A stretch of DNA of 64,000 nucleotides from Pedobacter faecalis (lineage in GTDB: Bacteria > Bacteroidota > Bacteroidia > Sphingobacteriales > Sphingobacteriaceae), in NCBI RefSeq assembly GCF_030182585.1, contig NZ_JARXOW010000001.1:2666001-2730000 (forward strand), given 5' to 3'. Under the pieces are notes generated by a model that saw only the letters and a program-made list of their open reading frames with translations, was not told the DNA's origin and did no database searches. Every line of letters begins with the position of its first letter. The first letter of the stretch is position 1. The position numbers and the translations under genes are program-made. This document shows positions 56,058 through 64,000 of the stretch, piece after piece.

Positions 56058-56840
56058 ATGGTCTTGAACTTTTTCAGGGATTATGTGGCGCACCGGCTCA
56101 CTGCTAAGAGCCGGCATGGGACACATTCCCCATTCATATACAAGCTAGCCGATGAGGTAATTTACGACTTTAGCAATAAAGATGCATACGAAGCCGTGGA
56201 GGCGCAGCGAAAAAAACTTTACCGTGACGATTCCACCATTACAGTGACCGACCTAGGTGCTGGTTCGCACCTCAACAGGAATCGGCGTAAGAAGATCAGT
56301 CAGATTGCGAGGAATGCGCTAAAAAGCCCGAGGCTGGCGCAGCTCATCTATCGCCTTGCGAAAATGGCCAAGCCAGATACCATCATCGAGCTGGGCACCT
56401 GCCTGGGGATCACCACCGCTTACCTTTCCAAAGCATGCCCCAATACCAATATCATCACCATAGAAGGCTGTCCTGAAACAGCGGAGGTAGCCTACCGGAA
56501 TTTCAGGGAACTCGGACTCGAAAATGTAGAGCTTCAGGTAGGAAACTTCGATCTGCTGCTGCCTGATCTGCTCGAACAGCTGGAGAAGCTGGATTTTGTT
56601 TATATCGATGGCAACCACCGTAAAGACGCAACCTTAAACTACTTCAAATGGTGTTTGCCCCGAGTCCACGAAGACACACTGTTGATCTTCGACGATATTT
56701 ACTGGAGCCCGGGCATGAAAGAAGCCTGGGAAGAGATCAAGGCTCATCCCGACGTGCGGGTAACTGTAGACCTCTTTTGGATAGGATTGGTGTTTTTCAG
56801 AAAGGGTCAGGCCAAAGAGCACTTTAAGCTGAAGTTTTAA
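56058..56840 (+). CDS. Class I SAM-dependent methyltransferase
   Basis: 260 residues from ATG 56058 (MVLNFFRDYVAHRLTAKSRHGTHSPF). The promoter position rules out the earlier in-frame codons at 56022. Rossmann-type motifs: DTIIELGTCLGITTAYLSKACP, ITIEGCPETAEVAYRNFRELGLENVELQVGNF, LDFVYIDGNHRKDATLNYF, DTLLIFDDIYWSPGM. Resembles O-methyltransferase family 3 (catechol-type) in its second half. Substrate unknown. Its last 4 bp overlap the convergent barrel gene. Confidence 0.85.
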   Translation: MVLNFFRDYVAHRLTAKSRHGTHSPFIYKLADEVIYDFSNKDAYEAVEAQRKKLYRDDSTITVTDLGAGSHLNRNRRKKISQIARNALKSPRLAQLIYRLAKMAKPDTIIELGTCLGITTAYLSKACPNTNIITIEGCPETAEVAYRNFRELGLENVELQVGNFDLLLPDLLEQLEKLDFVYIDGNHRKDATLNYFKWCLPRVHEDTLLIFDDIYWSPGMKEAWEEIKAHPDVRVTVDLFWIGLVFFRKGQAKEHFKLKF

Positions 56841-57967
56841 AACGCTTCGGCCAAGCTTACGTAAAAGCCGGCCTGACGCTTCTCGTTGGCGCGTTTTTCG
56901 CCTATGCCATAGTCGACCCGAACACTCAGGCCTTTCTCCGGATCAAAGAAATAGCGGCCACCAGCGCCGTATGATGGCTTGAAAGACTTAAAAGCAAAGC
57001 CGCCATTGTCGAAAACTTGTCCGCCTCCACCAAATACAGCCAGTCCAAACCGGTTATTGTACCGGAACCTCAACTCTGCCTGTGCTGCAAGCAGGTTCCT
57101 GTCGCGGTACCTTCCGGTATAATACCCTCGCATCATCTCATCATTGCCGAGTTGCGGCAACATATAAAACGGCGTATTTTTGCCTTGTACGGTGTGATAA
57201 AGACCGTTTAGTCCGAGGACAAGTTTGCGGTTGAGCGACCAGAAGTTGCGTACATTGGCCCTGATCATGGAACCCGTAAAGTTATCGCCCCCATAAAAGT
57301 CGGGCGCATACTGGTAGCTTATCCTTCCTAGAAAACCTGCAGTGGTATAGTTTGCATTGTCCCGCGTGTCGAAACTTTGCGAAAGCCCGGCATAAATTAC
57401 AGACCCCCCTACCTTATGGACCAGTTCTTCATTCGCAGCAAATGTTCCCGTTACCTGCTTATCGGTAAAATGATAGTTTTCAAATCCCGCAGAAATACCG
57501 GTATACATTCGTGGTACAAGCTTCTTTTCTGCTTCCACAACTATTTTTACCGAGCCCTGTACCAGCCTGTTTTTGTCTGCCTCGATGGTTTCATTACCAA
57601 CTCCGAAGAAGTCGAACGGCATTTTTCTGAACCTGATCTCGTTGACGAGGTGATAGATGTTTCCTTTAGTCCAAATATCGCTTTTTAAAGAGATGTTGTA
57701 CTGCCCCTTGGTAGAAGCAGAGGCCACGCCGGTAAAGTTCGAACTTCGGTTAGTCAGGTCGGCCCGGTCCATATAGGCCGAATAAATCAGTCCCAGGCCC
57801 AGTTCGGCGCCAATTTCCTGACTGTAGCGGAAAACAGGCACGGGCATAAAACTTGGCCCTCTGGAGGAGTCCGTTTTATTTGATAAATAGCGCTCGATTA
57901 ACTTTTTCTGTCCCACAACGTTTAACGCCAGCACGACCAGCATGGCGCAAAGCGATAGTTTCTTCAT
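56837..57967 (-). CDS. Omp85-like (BamA/TamA family) outer-membrane barrel
   Basis: 376 residues; a signal peptide ends NVVG before Gln. No POTRA repeats; the body is a 12- to 16-strand barrel of alternating residues. MMRGYYTGRYRDRNLLAAQAELRFRY has the VRGY/F-like loop of Omp85 proteins, and RVDYGIGEKRA near the end is typical of the last strands. It probably sits in the outer membrane; the role is unknown. Such POTRA-free, short proteins are common in Bacteroidota. Convergent 4-bp overlap with the methyltransferase gene. Confidence 0.75.
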   Translation of the reverse strand: MKKLSLCAMLVVLALNVVGQKKLIERYLSNKTDSSRGPSFMPVPVFRYSQEIGAELGLGLIYSAYMDRADLTNRSSNFTGVASASTKGQYNISLKSDIWTKGNIYHLVNEIRFRKMPFDFFGVGNETIEADKNRLVQGSVKIVVEAEKKLVPRMYTGISAGFENYHFTDKQVTGTFAANEELVHKVGGSVIYAGLSQSFDTRDNANYTTAGFLGRISYQYAPDFYGGDNFTGSMIRANVRNFWSLNRKLVLGLNGLYHTVQGKNTPFYMLPQLGNDEMMRGYYTGRYRDRNLLAAQAELRFRYNNRFGLAVFGGGGQVFDNGGFAFKSFKPSYGAGGRYFFDPEKGLSVRVDYGIGEKRANEKRQAGFYVSLAEAF

Positions 57968-58055
57968 CTGCCTAAAATAAAAGAATATTTTTGTTTTTCG
58001 TTCAGCGAAGCAAGTTTAAGGCCATAATACGGCTACTGCCCTATATCCTTTTGGG

Positions 58056-58180
58056 GTGAGAGCGCCTTGCTACCACTATGGCACTGCCATGAGTCCGCCT
58101 TTTTTCCGGGAAAAGGCGGACTCACCCCGGACTCATGGCGGACTCATGGCGGACTCACCACCCACGAGGTGGCTGCAAAT
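58056..58180. repeat. Dispersed structured repeat, copy 2 (125 bp)
   Basis: Second copy of the element at 6749-6873, same length without gaps. The stem is 58090-58103 with 58111-58124 and a 7-nt loop, then the 11-bp tandem units. The outer pairing here is weaker (GCTACC with GGTGGC). The setting differs from copy 1: it lies between two divergent genes (Omp85-like barrel on the reverse strand, deoxyhypusine-synthase-like on the forward strand), so it cannot serve simply as a terminator here. A reading frame of 39 codons starts at 58089 and encodes nearly the same peptide start as copy 1. Confidence 0.9.
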
Positions 58181-58209
58181 GGTGATTATGGAAGCTGTAA
58201 TTAAATAGC

Positions 58210-58217
58210 TATTTTTG
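58210..58217 (+). promoter_or_regulatory. -7 promoter box for the deoxyhypusine-synthase-like gene
   Basis: TATTTTTG, exact TAnnTTTG; TATG at 58187-58190 lies 19 bp upstream as a one-mismatch -33 box. It starts 30 bp after repeat copy 2. Leader about 23 nt to ATG 58247. Confidence 0.55.
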
Positions 58218-58246
58218 CGCTTCAATAAGAAAATACAAAAAAGAGC

Positions 58247-59227
58247 ATGAATACAACAAGAGGACCTATATCACAATTTATGGAGCGTAACTATCTCCAT
58301 TTTAATGCGGCGGCCATGATGGATGCAGCGAAAGGATATGAAGCACATCTGGATGAGGGCGGCAAAATGATGATAACACTTGCCGGCGCGATGAGTACAG
58401 CCGAATTAGGTATTTCCCTTGCTGAAATGATCCGTCAGGATAAAGTTTCCATTATATCATGTACCGGGGCCAATCTTGAAGAGGATATTATGAACCTGGT
58501 AGCACATTCGCATTACAAGAGAGTGCCAAATTACCGCGATCTTAGTCCACAAGACGAGTGGGACTTACTTGAGAACCATTATAATCGCGTAACCGATACC
58601 TGTATCCCGGAAGAAGAGGCCTTCCGTAGACTGCAAAAGCACATTCACAAGATATGGAAAGATGCCGATGATGCAGGTGAGCGTTATTTTCCGCACGAAT
58701 TCATGTATAAAATGCTTCTCAGCGGCGACTTGGAGCAATACTACGAAATAGATCCCAAAAATTCATGGATGCTGGCAGCCGCGGAAAAGAACCTCCCAAT
58801 CGTGGTTCCGGGATGGGAAGATTCTACGATGGGCAATATTTTTGCGTCATATGTGATGAAGGGCGAAATCAGGGCTTCTACCATGAAGAGCGGGATCGAA
58901 TATATGGGCTGGCTGGCCAACTGGTATATCGCAAACAGCGAAGGTAAGGGCATTGGTTTCTTCCAGATCGGGGGTGGTATTGCCGGTGATTTCCCGATTT
59001 GTGTAGTGCCCATGCTATACCAGGATATGGAGATGGAGAACATTCCGTTCTGGAGTTATTTCTGTCAGATTTCCGACTCAACAACCTCTTACGGATCATA
59101 CTCAGGAGCGGTGCCGAATGAGAAGATTACCTGGGGTAAACTCGACATTAACACCCCCAAATTTATCGTAGAATCGGATGCTACAATAGTGGCTCCGCTG
59201 ATGTTTGCGTGGATATTGAAAATGTAA
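58247..59227 (+). CDS. Deoxyhypusine-synthase-like protein
   Basis: 326 residues with the NAD-dependent deoxyhypusine synthase fold: ITLAGAMSTAELGISLAEMIRQ, SCTGANLEEDIMNLVAHSHYKRVPNYRDL, GNIFASYVMKGE, FFQIGGGIAGDFPICVVPML, and near the end PNEKITWGKLDINTP, where eukaryotic enzymes hold their active-site lysine (WGK). Bacteria lack eIF5A, so the real substrate is different; a polyamine (homospermidine-type) role is possible. A terminator follows at 59267-59301. No polyamine genes are nearby. Confidence 0.85.
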   Translation: MNTTRGPISQFMERNYLHFNAAAMMDAAKGYEAHLDEGGKMMITLAGAMSTAELGISLAEMIRQDKVSIISCTGANLEEDIMNLVAHSHYKRVPNYRDLSPQDEWDLLENHYNRVTDTCIPEEEAFRRLQKHIHKIWKDADDAGERYFPHEFMYKMLLSGDLEQYYEIDPKNSWMLAAAEKNLPIVVPGWEDSTMGNIFASYVMKGEIRASTMKSGIEYMGWLANWYIANSEGKGIGFFQIGGGIAGDFPICVVPMLYQDMEMENIPFWSYFCQISDSTTSYGSYSGAVPNEKITWGKLDINTPKFIVESDATIVAPLMFAWILKM

Positions 59228-59266
59228 TTTATATATGCAAATCCGGCAGCGGATGAGCCTCGGTTT

Positions 59267-59301
59267 GAAAATCAGCAATCCTTAGAAAATTGCTGATTTT
59301 C
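59267..59301 (+). terminator. Terminator after the deoxyhypusine-synthase-like gene
   Basis: Perfect 13-bp stem (GAAAATCAGCAAT / ATTGCTGATTTTC), 9-nt loop, ending in T-rich sequence. It lies 40 bp after the stop and separates the gene from the act operon. Confidence 0.75.
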
Positions 59302-59365
59302 TTCGTTTAAAGGCCTTTGAAGGCACCTATTTAGATTGATTATAAATTGTATTTACTGTCATTTC

Positions 59366-59399
59366 TTTGTCATTGGTAATTTAATAAATTTTACTTTTG
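59366..59399 (+). promoter_or_regulatory. Promoter of the act (alternative complex III) operon
   Basis: TTTG (59366-59369), 22 bp, TACTTTTG (59392-59399). Transcription would start near 59406, giving an AT-rich leader of about 75 nt before the actA ATG at 59481. The whole gap from 59228 holds only this promoter and the terminator. Confidence 0.65.
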
Positions 59400-59480
59400 T
59401 GGACGTTTTGGTGGAGTACCTGAGTTCAAACATCAATTACGTTAAACAAGTTTTTTAAAAAATAGTATAAAGTACTCATT

Positions 59481-60785
59481 ATGAGGGATATCTCATTGAT
59501 CGTTAAAAGAGTTTTGAAGTCGACGTTTATGCTGACGGCTTTATCTGTTTTAACCGTTTCTGTAACACACGCGCAAGATGTAGCTGAGGGCCGAAAGTTA
59601 TTTAAGGATAATTGTGCCTCTTGTCACCAGTTGGACCGCAACAGCACCGGTCCGGCGTTAACACCAAAGCTTACAGAGCTTGATGAAGCTTTTGCAATCA
59701 AATGGATCCGCAATGCCCCTGCGCTTATTGCCTCGGGCGATCCTCAGGCGGTTGAGGCATCTAAGTTTTCTCCTGCGGAGATGACTGCTTTTACCCGTCT
59801 AACTGATGATCAGATCAAAAACATCATTGCGTATGCTCAGGCTGGTGAACCTAAAAAGGAAGGCGAAGCTGCCGGAGGACAGGGTGCGGAGGCTGGTACA
59901 TCTGAAGGGGTTTCTGACTTCTCTATCGCAGGTATTGCTGTAATCATCCTGATTTCGATCGCTGTGCTGGTGGTTTTAGGTCGCGCTATAAAAATGCTGG
60001 AGCGCCTGATTCTTCAGAAGCAGGGCGTTGTCATTGTAGAAGAAGAGAGCCTGTCTTTTGCTGAGGGCTCAAGAAGATTGTTCAAAAATAAGAAGTTTGT
60101 ATTCTTCTTAATTCTGTGTCTTGTGGTAAGTCTGGGTACTTATGGATGGATGGGCATGTGGGATACTGGTGTTCATACCGGATACCAGCCTGTGCAACCA
60201 ATCAAGTTTTCTCACGAACTGCATGCCGGAACTAACCAGATAGACTGTCAGTACTGCCACGCAGGTGCGTTTAAGTCAAAAAATGCAACAATTCCATCGG
60301 CTAACGTTTGTATGAACTGTCACAAGTCGGTTCAGGCTACAGAAAAGTACGACGGGGAAATCTCTCCTGAAATCATGAAGATCTATAGTGCCATCGGTTA
60401 TGATCCGGAAACTATGACTTACGATAAGAGCAAAGAGAAACCAATTGAGTGGGTACGGGTTCACAATTTGCCTGATTTCGCTTACTTCAATCACTCGCAG
60501 CACACTGTTGTTGGTGAGCAGGCGATCAGAAAGCAGAAAGGCTTGCAGCCAAATGAACCGGTATGTTTCGCTTGTCACGGTCCGGTGAATACCATGGAGG
60601 AAATCTATCAGTACTCTCCGCTAACCATGAAATGGTGTATCAACTGTCACCGCGAAGCTGAGCTTGACGTGAAGGGCAATGGCTACTACGATAAAGTCAT
60701 TGAAGCTCACGAGAAGATCAAAAAAGGAGAGAAAATGACTCCTGCTGCTTTGGGTGGTTTAGAGTGTGGTAAGTGCCACTATTAA
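59481..60785 (+). CDS. actA: Alternative complex III, multihaem cytochrome c subunit ActA
   Basis: 434 residues; a signal peptide ends VTHA before Gln. Six CxxCH haem sites: CASCH (about residue 46), then CQYCH, CMNCH, CFACH, CINCH and CGKCH. The first belongs to a separate mono-haem cytochrome c domain (FKDNCASCHQLDRNSTGPALTPKL), followed by a membrane helix (IAVIILISIAVLVVLG) and a second helix before the five-haem part. The complex transfers electrons from menaquinol to a cytochrome or oxidase. actB follows 47 bp later. Confidence 0.92.
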   Translation: MRDISLIVKRVLKSTFMLTALSVLTVSVTHAQDVAEGRKLFKDNCASCHQLDRNSTGPALTPKLTELDEAFAIKWIRNAPALIASGDPQAVEASKFSPAEMTAFTRLTDDQIKNIIAYAQAGEPKKEGEAAGGQGAEAGTSEGVSDFSIAGIAVIILISIAVLVVLGRAIKMLERLILQKQGVVIVEEESLSFAEGSRRLFKNKKFVFFLILCLVVSLGTYGWMGMWDTGVHTGYQPVQPIKFSHELHAGTNQIDCQYCHAGAFKSKNATIPSANVCMNCHKSVQATEKYDGEISPEIMKIYSAIGYDPETMTYDKSKEKPIEWVRVHNLPDFAYFNHSQHTVVGEQAIRKQKGLQPNEPVCFACHGPVNTMEEIYQYSPLTMKWCINCHREAELDVKGNGYYDKVIEAHEKIKKGEKMTPAALGGLECGKCHY

Positions 60786-60832
60786 TTAGAGTTTATTAAA
60801 AAAGAACGTTCGATAACAGTAATATAGCTTAA

Positions 60833-63800
60833 ATGGAAAGCAATAAGAGATACTGGAAGGGTTTAGAAGAGTATAACAACACTCCGGATTTTGTTGAAAA
60901 AAACAAAAACGAATTTGCTGAACCGCTTCCAATAGAAGATGTTTTAAACGAAGCAGGATTGAGTACTGTAACGCCGCGCCGGGACTTTCTTAAGGCCCTT
61001 GGATTCGGTTTGGGTGCTGTTACACTGGCGGCATGCCAGTCGGCCCCGGTTCACAAAGCCATTCCTTACGTAGTTAAGCCTGAAGAAGTAGTTCCGGGTA
61101 TCCCGAACTATTATGTTTCCAGCTTTAACGGTCAGAGTGTATTAGTTAAGACGAGAGAGGGAAGGCCGATCAAGATCGAACCAAATCCAAATGCGGGTGA
61201 GTTTTTCCGTGGTACGGATGCTCAGGCTCAGGCCTCTGTTTTAGATCTTTACGATGTATCTAAACTTAAGTCTCCTCTGGTTAAAAAGCAGGAGAGTACC
61301 TGGGCAAACGTTGATCAGTTCATCACTGCTGAACTGAACAAGGTTCAGGCTTCAGGCAAAAAAATCAGGATTGTCTCATCATCAGTGCATAGCCCTTCTA
61401 CAAAAGCTGTCATTGCTGATTTCACTGGGGTATATCCGAACACCAAACATGTTCAGTACGATGCAATTTCATATACCGGTATTATTAAAGCGAACGAGAA
61501 TAGCTTTGGTAAAGCGGTTGTGCCTAAGTATAATTTTGATCAGGCAGACCTGATCGTGAGTTTTGCAGCCGACTTTCTGGGTACATGGATCAGCGGCGAA
61601 GAATTTACTGCGCAGTATGTAAGTAACCGTAATGCCAAATCACTGAAAGCGGGCAAAATGTCTCGTCACTTCCAGTTTGAAGCAGGCATGAGCCTTACTG
61701 GTACCAATGCTGATACCCGTATTCCGGTTAAATTATCTGAAGAAGGTCCGGCGCTGATCGCTTTGTACAACGCGCTTACAGGCGCTAACCTTGCAGGCGG
61801 TTCTTTGCCAAATAATACTATCGCTGATAAGGCGATTAAACTTGTTGCTAAAGAGCTTTTGCAGAACAAAGGTAAAGGCTTGGTTGTGTGCGGATCAAAT
61901 GATGTGTCTACCCAGATTCTGGTAAATGCTATCAACGCAGCTATAGGCAGCTACGGTACAACCATCGACCTGGATAATCCTTGTAAGCGTTTTGCTGGTA
62001 ATGATGCAGAGTTCGCTGAGTTCGTTAATGAGATGAACAGGGGTGAGGTTGGCGCGGTATTTTTCCTTGACAGCAACCCTGCTTATGACGCGGTTAACAC
62101 CAAGGCGTTTACAGAAGGCTTGGCTAAGGTTGGATTGAAAGTTTCTTTCTCTGACAGGAATGACGAAACTGCTGATCTTTGTGATGTTGTGGCAATAAAC
62201 CATAACTATCTGGAGTCATGGGGTGATGCCAATACTTATGAGGGGTATTACTCTATTGTACAGCCTACCATCAACCCGGTATTTAATTCACGGCAGGCTG
62301 AGCAGAGCTTACTGATCTGGTCTAATGCACCAGTTAAAGACTACTATCAGTATGTACGCAACAACTGGGAGTCGACCATTTTACCTGCTTTAGGTAAAAC
62401 ATGGCAGGATGTTTTGCAAACTGGTGTCTTTGCCTCTGTGGCTAAGCCGGCTGGAACGTATACGTTCACGCAGTCGCTCGCGGCAGTTGTGCCAACAATT
62501 GTTAACAACAGCAAGGCGCTTGCTAAGGATATTGAACTTCAGGTTTACGAAAGTGTTCCAATGCGGAATGGTAAGTATGCCAATAACGCATTTCTTCAGG
62601 AACTTCCTGATCCGGTAACCAAAGTTACCTGGGACAATTATATTTCCCTTGCACCTAAGTTTGCAGAGAAACTGGGCTATAAGGAATTTGACATTGTTTC
62701 GATTAAAGACGATAAAGGATATACCATTGAGTTGCCGGTGTTGATCCAACCCGGACAAGCTCAGGGAACTGCTTCGATCGCTTTAGGTTACGGTCGCGTT
62801 AAAGCGGGTAAGGCCGGTGATAACGTTGGTAAGAATGCTTATCCGTTTGTAGGTTTCGCTAATGGTACGTTAAAGTATGCCACTACGGTTAAGTTAGACG
62901 GAACAGGCAGAAGGGAAGAATTGGCGCAGACACAGACGCACCACTCTTTTGAAGGCAGAAATGTTATTCGTGAAGCCAGCTTTGAGGCCTATAAGAAAAA
63001 TCCGGCCGCAGGTTCGGGTAACGATCATCCTAAGCACAAGACCTACGATCTTTGGGATACCTACGAAAAGCCTGGTCATAACTGGGTAATGGCCATCGAC
63101 CTTAATGCTTGTACCGGCTGCGGTTCATGTGTGGTGGCTTGTAACGTAGAAAATAATATTCCGGTCGTTGGTAAAACAGAGGTGCGTAACCGGAGGGAGA
63201 TGCATTGGATCCGAATCGACCGTTATTATAGCTATAACAATGTAGAAGGCGGTGAAGATCATGGTCAGCACGACAAGTCTCAAGGTGCCCACGGTACGCA
63301 TGGCAATGGTATCAATTCGGTAACCAAAGAGAAAGAGATCGCCGAGATGGAGAATCTTGACAACGTGTCTGTGGTACATCAGCCGATGCTTTGTCAGCAC
63401 TGTGAGCACGCACCTTGCGAAACGGTTTGTCCTGTTCTTGCTACTGTACACTCATCAGACGGCTTGAATCATATGGCTTATAACCGTTGCGTGGGTACAC
63501 GTTACTGTGCGAACAACTGTCCGTACAAAGTACGTCGCTTCAACTGGTTCAACTACTGGAACGATTCCCGTTTTGACAACTATCTGAACAATGAATTTAC
63601 GCAGCTGTTGCTGAACCCTGATGTAACTGCACGTTCAAGAGGGGTGATGGAGAAGTGCTCGATGTGTATTCAGCGTATACAAGGGGGCAAACTGCAGGCT
63701 AAAATGGAAAAACGTCCGCTTAGAGACGGTGAGATCAAAATGGCTTGTCAGGAAGCATGCTCTGCAAACGCAATCATCTTTGGTGATGGCAACGATCCTA

Positions 63801-63925
63801 ATTCGGAGGTTTCAAAAGCGTTGCGCAGTGAGCGGACTTACTATGTGCTGGAAGAGATCAACGTTCAGCCAGGCATCGGTTACATGACAAAAATTAGAAA
63901 TACAGGTACAACAGTTCAAGCGTAA
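60833..63925 (+). CDS. actB: Alternative complex III, iron-sulfur/molybdopterin-like subunit ActB
   Basis: 1030 residues. A twin-arginine signal TPRRDFLKALGFGLGAV lies at about 47-63. A large molybdopterin-oxidoreductase-like part (about 70-700) follows; in known ActB this part holds no molybdenum. The C-terminal ferredoxin-like part (about 755-1000) has the cysteine groups CTGCGSCVVAC, CQHCEHAPCETVC, RYCANNCPYK and KCSMCIQR for [4Fe-4S]/[3Fe-4S] clusters. It is placed on the periplasmic side with ActA. The next gene starts 18 bp downstream. Confidence 0.94.
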   Translation: MESNKRYWKGLEEYNNTPDFVEKNKNEFAEPLPIEDVLNEAGLSTVTPRRDFLKALGFGLGAVTLAACQSAPVHKAIPYVVKPEEVVPGIPNYYVSSFNGQSVLVKTREGRPIKIEPNPNAGEFFRGTDAQAQASVLDLYDVSKLKSPLVKKQESTWANVDQFITAELNKVQASGKKIRIVSSSVHSPSTKAVIADFTGVYPNTKHVQYDAISYTGIIKANENSFGKAVVPKYNFDQADLIVSFAADFLGTWISGEEFTAQYVSNRNAKSLKAGKMSRHFQFEAGMSLTGTNADTRIPVKLSEEGPALIALYNALTGANLAGGSLPNNTIADKAIKLVAKELLQNKGKGLVVCGSNDVSTQILVNAINAAIGSYGTTIDLDNPCKRFAGNDAEFAEFVNEMNRGEVGAVFFLDSNPAYDAVNTKAFTEGLAKVGLKVSFSDRNDETADLCDVVAINHNYLESWGDANTYEGYYSIVQPTINPVFNSRQAEQSLLIWSNAPVKDYYQYVRNNWESTILPALGKTWQDVLQTGVFASVAKPAGTYTFTQSLAAVVPTIVNNSKALAKDIELQVYESVPMRNGKYANNAFLQELPDPVTKVTWDNYISLAPKFAEKLGYKEFDIVSIKDDKGYTIELPVLIQPGQAQGTASIALGYGRVKAGKAGDNVGKNAYPFVGFANGTLKYATTVKLDGTGRREELAQTQTHHSFEGRNVIREASFEAYKKNPAAGSGNDHPKHKTYDLWDTYEKPGHNWVMAIDLNACTGCGSCVVACNVENNIPVVGKTEVRNRREMHWIRIDRYYSYNNVEGGEDHGQHDKSQGAHGTHGNGINSVTKEKEIAEMENLDNVSVVHQPMLCQHCEHAPCETVCPVLATVHSSDGLNHMAYNRCVGTRYCANNCPYKVRRFNWFNYWNDSRFDNYLNNEFTQLLLNPDVTARSRGVMEKCSMCIQRIQGGKLQAKMEKRPLRDGEIKMACQEACSANAIIFGDGNDPNSEVSKALRSERTYYVLEEINVQPGIGYMTKIRNTGTTVQA

Positions 63926-63943
63926 GCTTAAAGAATATAAATT

Positions 63944-64000
63944 ATGTCAGGACATAAGGAATCAATATTAAGAGAACCACTAATCACCGGAAAGGACATC
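63944..64000 (+). CDS. actC: Alternative complex III membrane subunit ActC, start only
   Basis: Nineteen codons from ATG 63944 to the window end: MSGHKESILREPL followed by ITGKDI. This ESILREPLxTG opening is typical of ActC, the NrfD-like quinol-binding membrane subunit that follows actB. The rest lies outside the window. Confidence 0.8.
   Translation, partial: MSGHKESILREPLITGKDI

Noticed and set aside
1..64000. CRISPR arrays, tRNA or rRNA genes, insertion sequences, prophage genes, origins
   Set aside because: I looked for regular short repeats, cloverleaf ends, transposase or integrase motifs and found none; the only repeated unit is the 125-bp element.

Overview
The window looks like chromosomal DNA of a Bacteroidota member, most probably a Sphingobacteriaceae relative (Pedobacter or Mucilaginibacter type). 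The signs are TAnnTTTG-type promoter boxes, an ECF sigma/FecR/TonB-receptor/DUF4249 unit, DUF4251 and DUF4369-TlpA proteins, a long SecA with a C-terminal zinc tail, an alternative complex III (act) operon, and signal peptides that nearly always end just before a glutamine. I see no transposase, integrase, CRISPR array, rRNA or tRNA gene. The genus is inferred from these features, not from a database search.

Layout. 1-5.3 kb: the end of a macroglobulin-like/TonB-plug protein, two auxiliary beta-oxidation enzymes of mitochondrial type, fabH (reverse) and clpS. 5.3-8.3 kb: a ClC antiporter, repeat copy 1, infC with a TTG start, and a PRC-barrel protein. 8.6-13.2 kb: a sugar-use group (six-hairpin glycosidase, mannose-6-phosphate-isomerase-like protein, sugar porter). 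13.2-18.7 kb: small secreted or accessory proteins (beta-propeller, lipocalin-like, DinB, cupin, VOC, luciferase-like) and one frameshifted membrane gene. 18.7-22.1 kb: a glycan cassette (TIGR04325 methyltransferase, glycosyltransferase, sugar ketoisomerase, aminotransferase). 22.1-27.6 kb: lipoprotein, ECF sigma, FecR, TonB receptor, DUF4249. 27.6-30.8 kb: two tandem AsmA-like paralogues.

30.8-41.1 kb: a reverse block (epimerase, SerB-SerA fusion, tryptophan dioxygenase, ilvE, DPP-IV), a degenerate arginase, a TlpA-like thioredoxin, and purD. 41.2-54.0 kb: secA, SPOR protein, M20 hydrolase, SGNH hydrolase, dnaG, yraN, glutaminyl cyclase, DUF4251, pgi. 54.0-59.2 kb: prfB with a programmed +1 frameshift, SirB1-like protein, methyltransferase, Omp85-like barrel, repeat copy 2, and a deoxyhypusine-synthase-like gene. 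59.4-64 kb: the start of the act operon (actA, actB, first codons of actC).

Most notable: (i) a 125-bp structured repeat present twice, 51 kb apart, each copy carrying a similar short reading frame; (ii) the +1 glutamine rule in 11 of 12 predicted signal-peptidase-I substrates, together with a glutaminyl cyclase gene; (iii) promoters so close to the start codon that the mRNAs should be leaderless (prfB, clpS, a methyltransferase, a small secreted protein); (iv) pseudoenzyme-like proteins (arginase with metal ligands lost, SerB fused to an eroded SerA).
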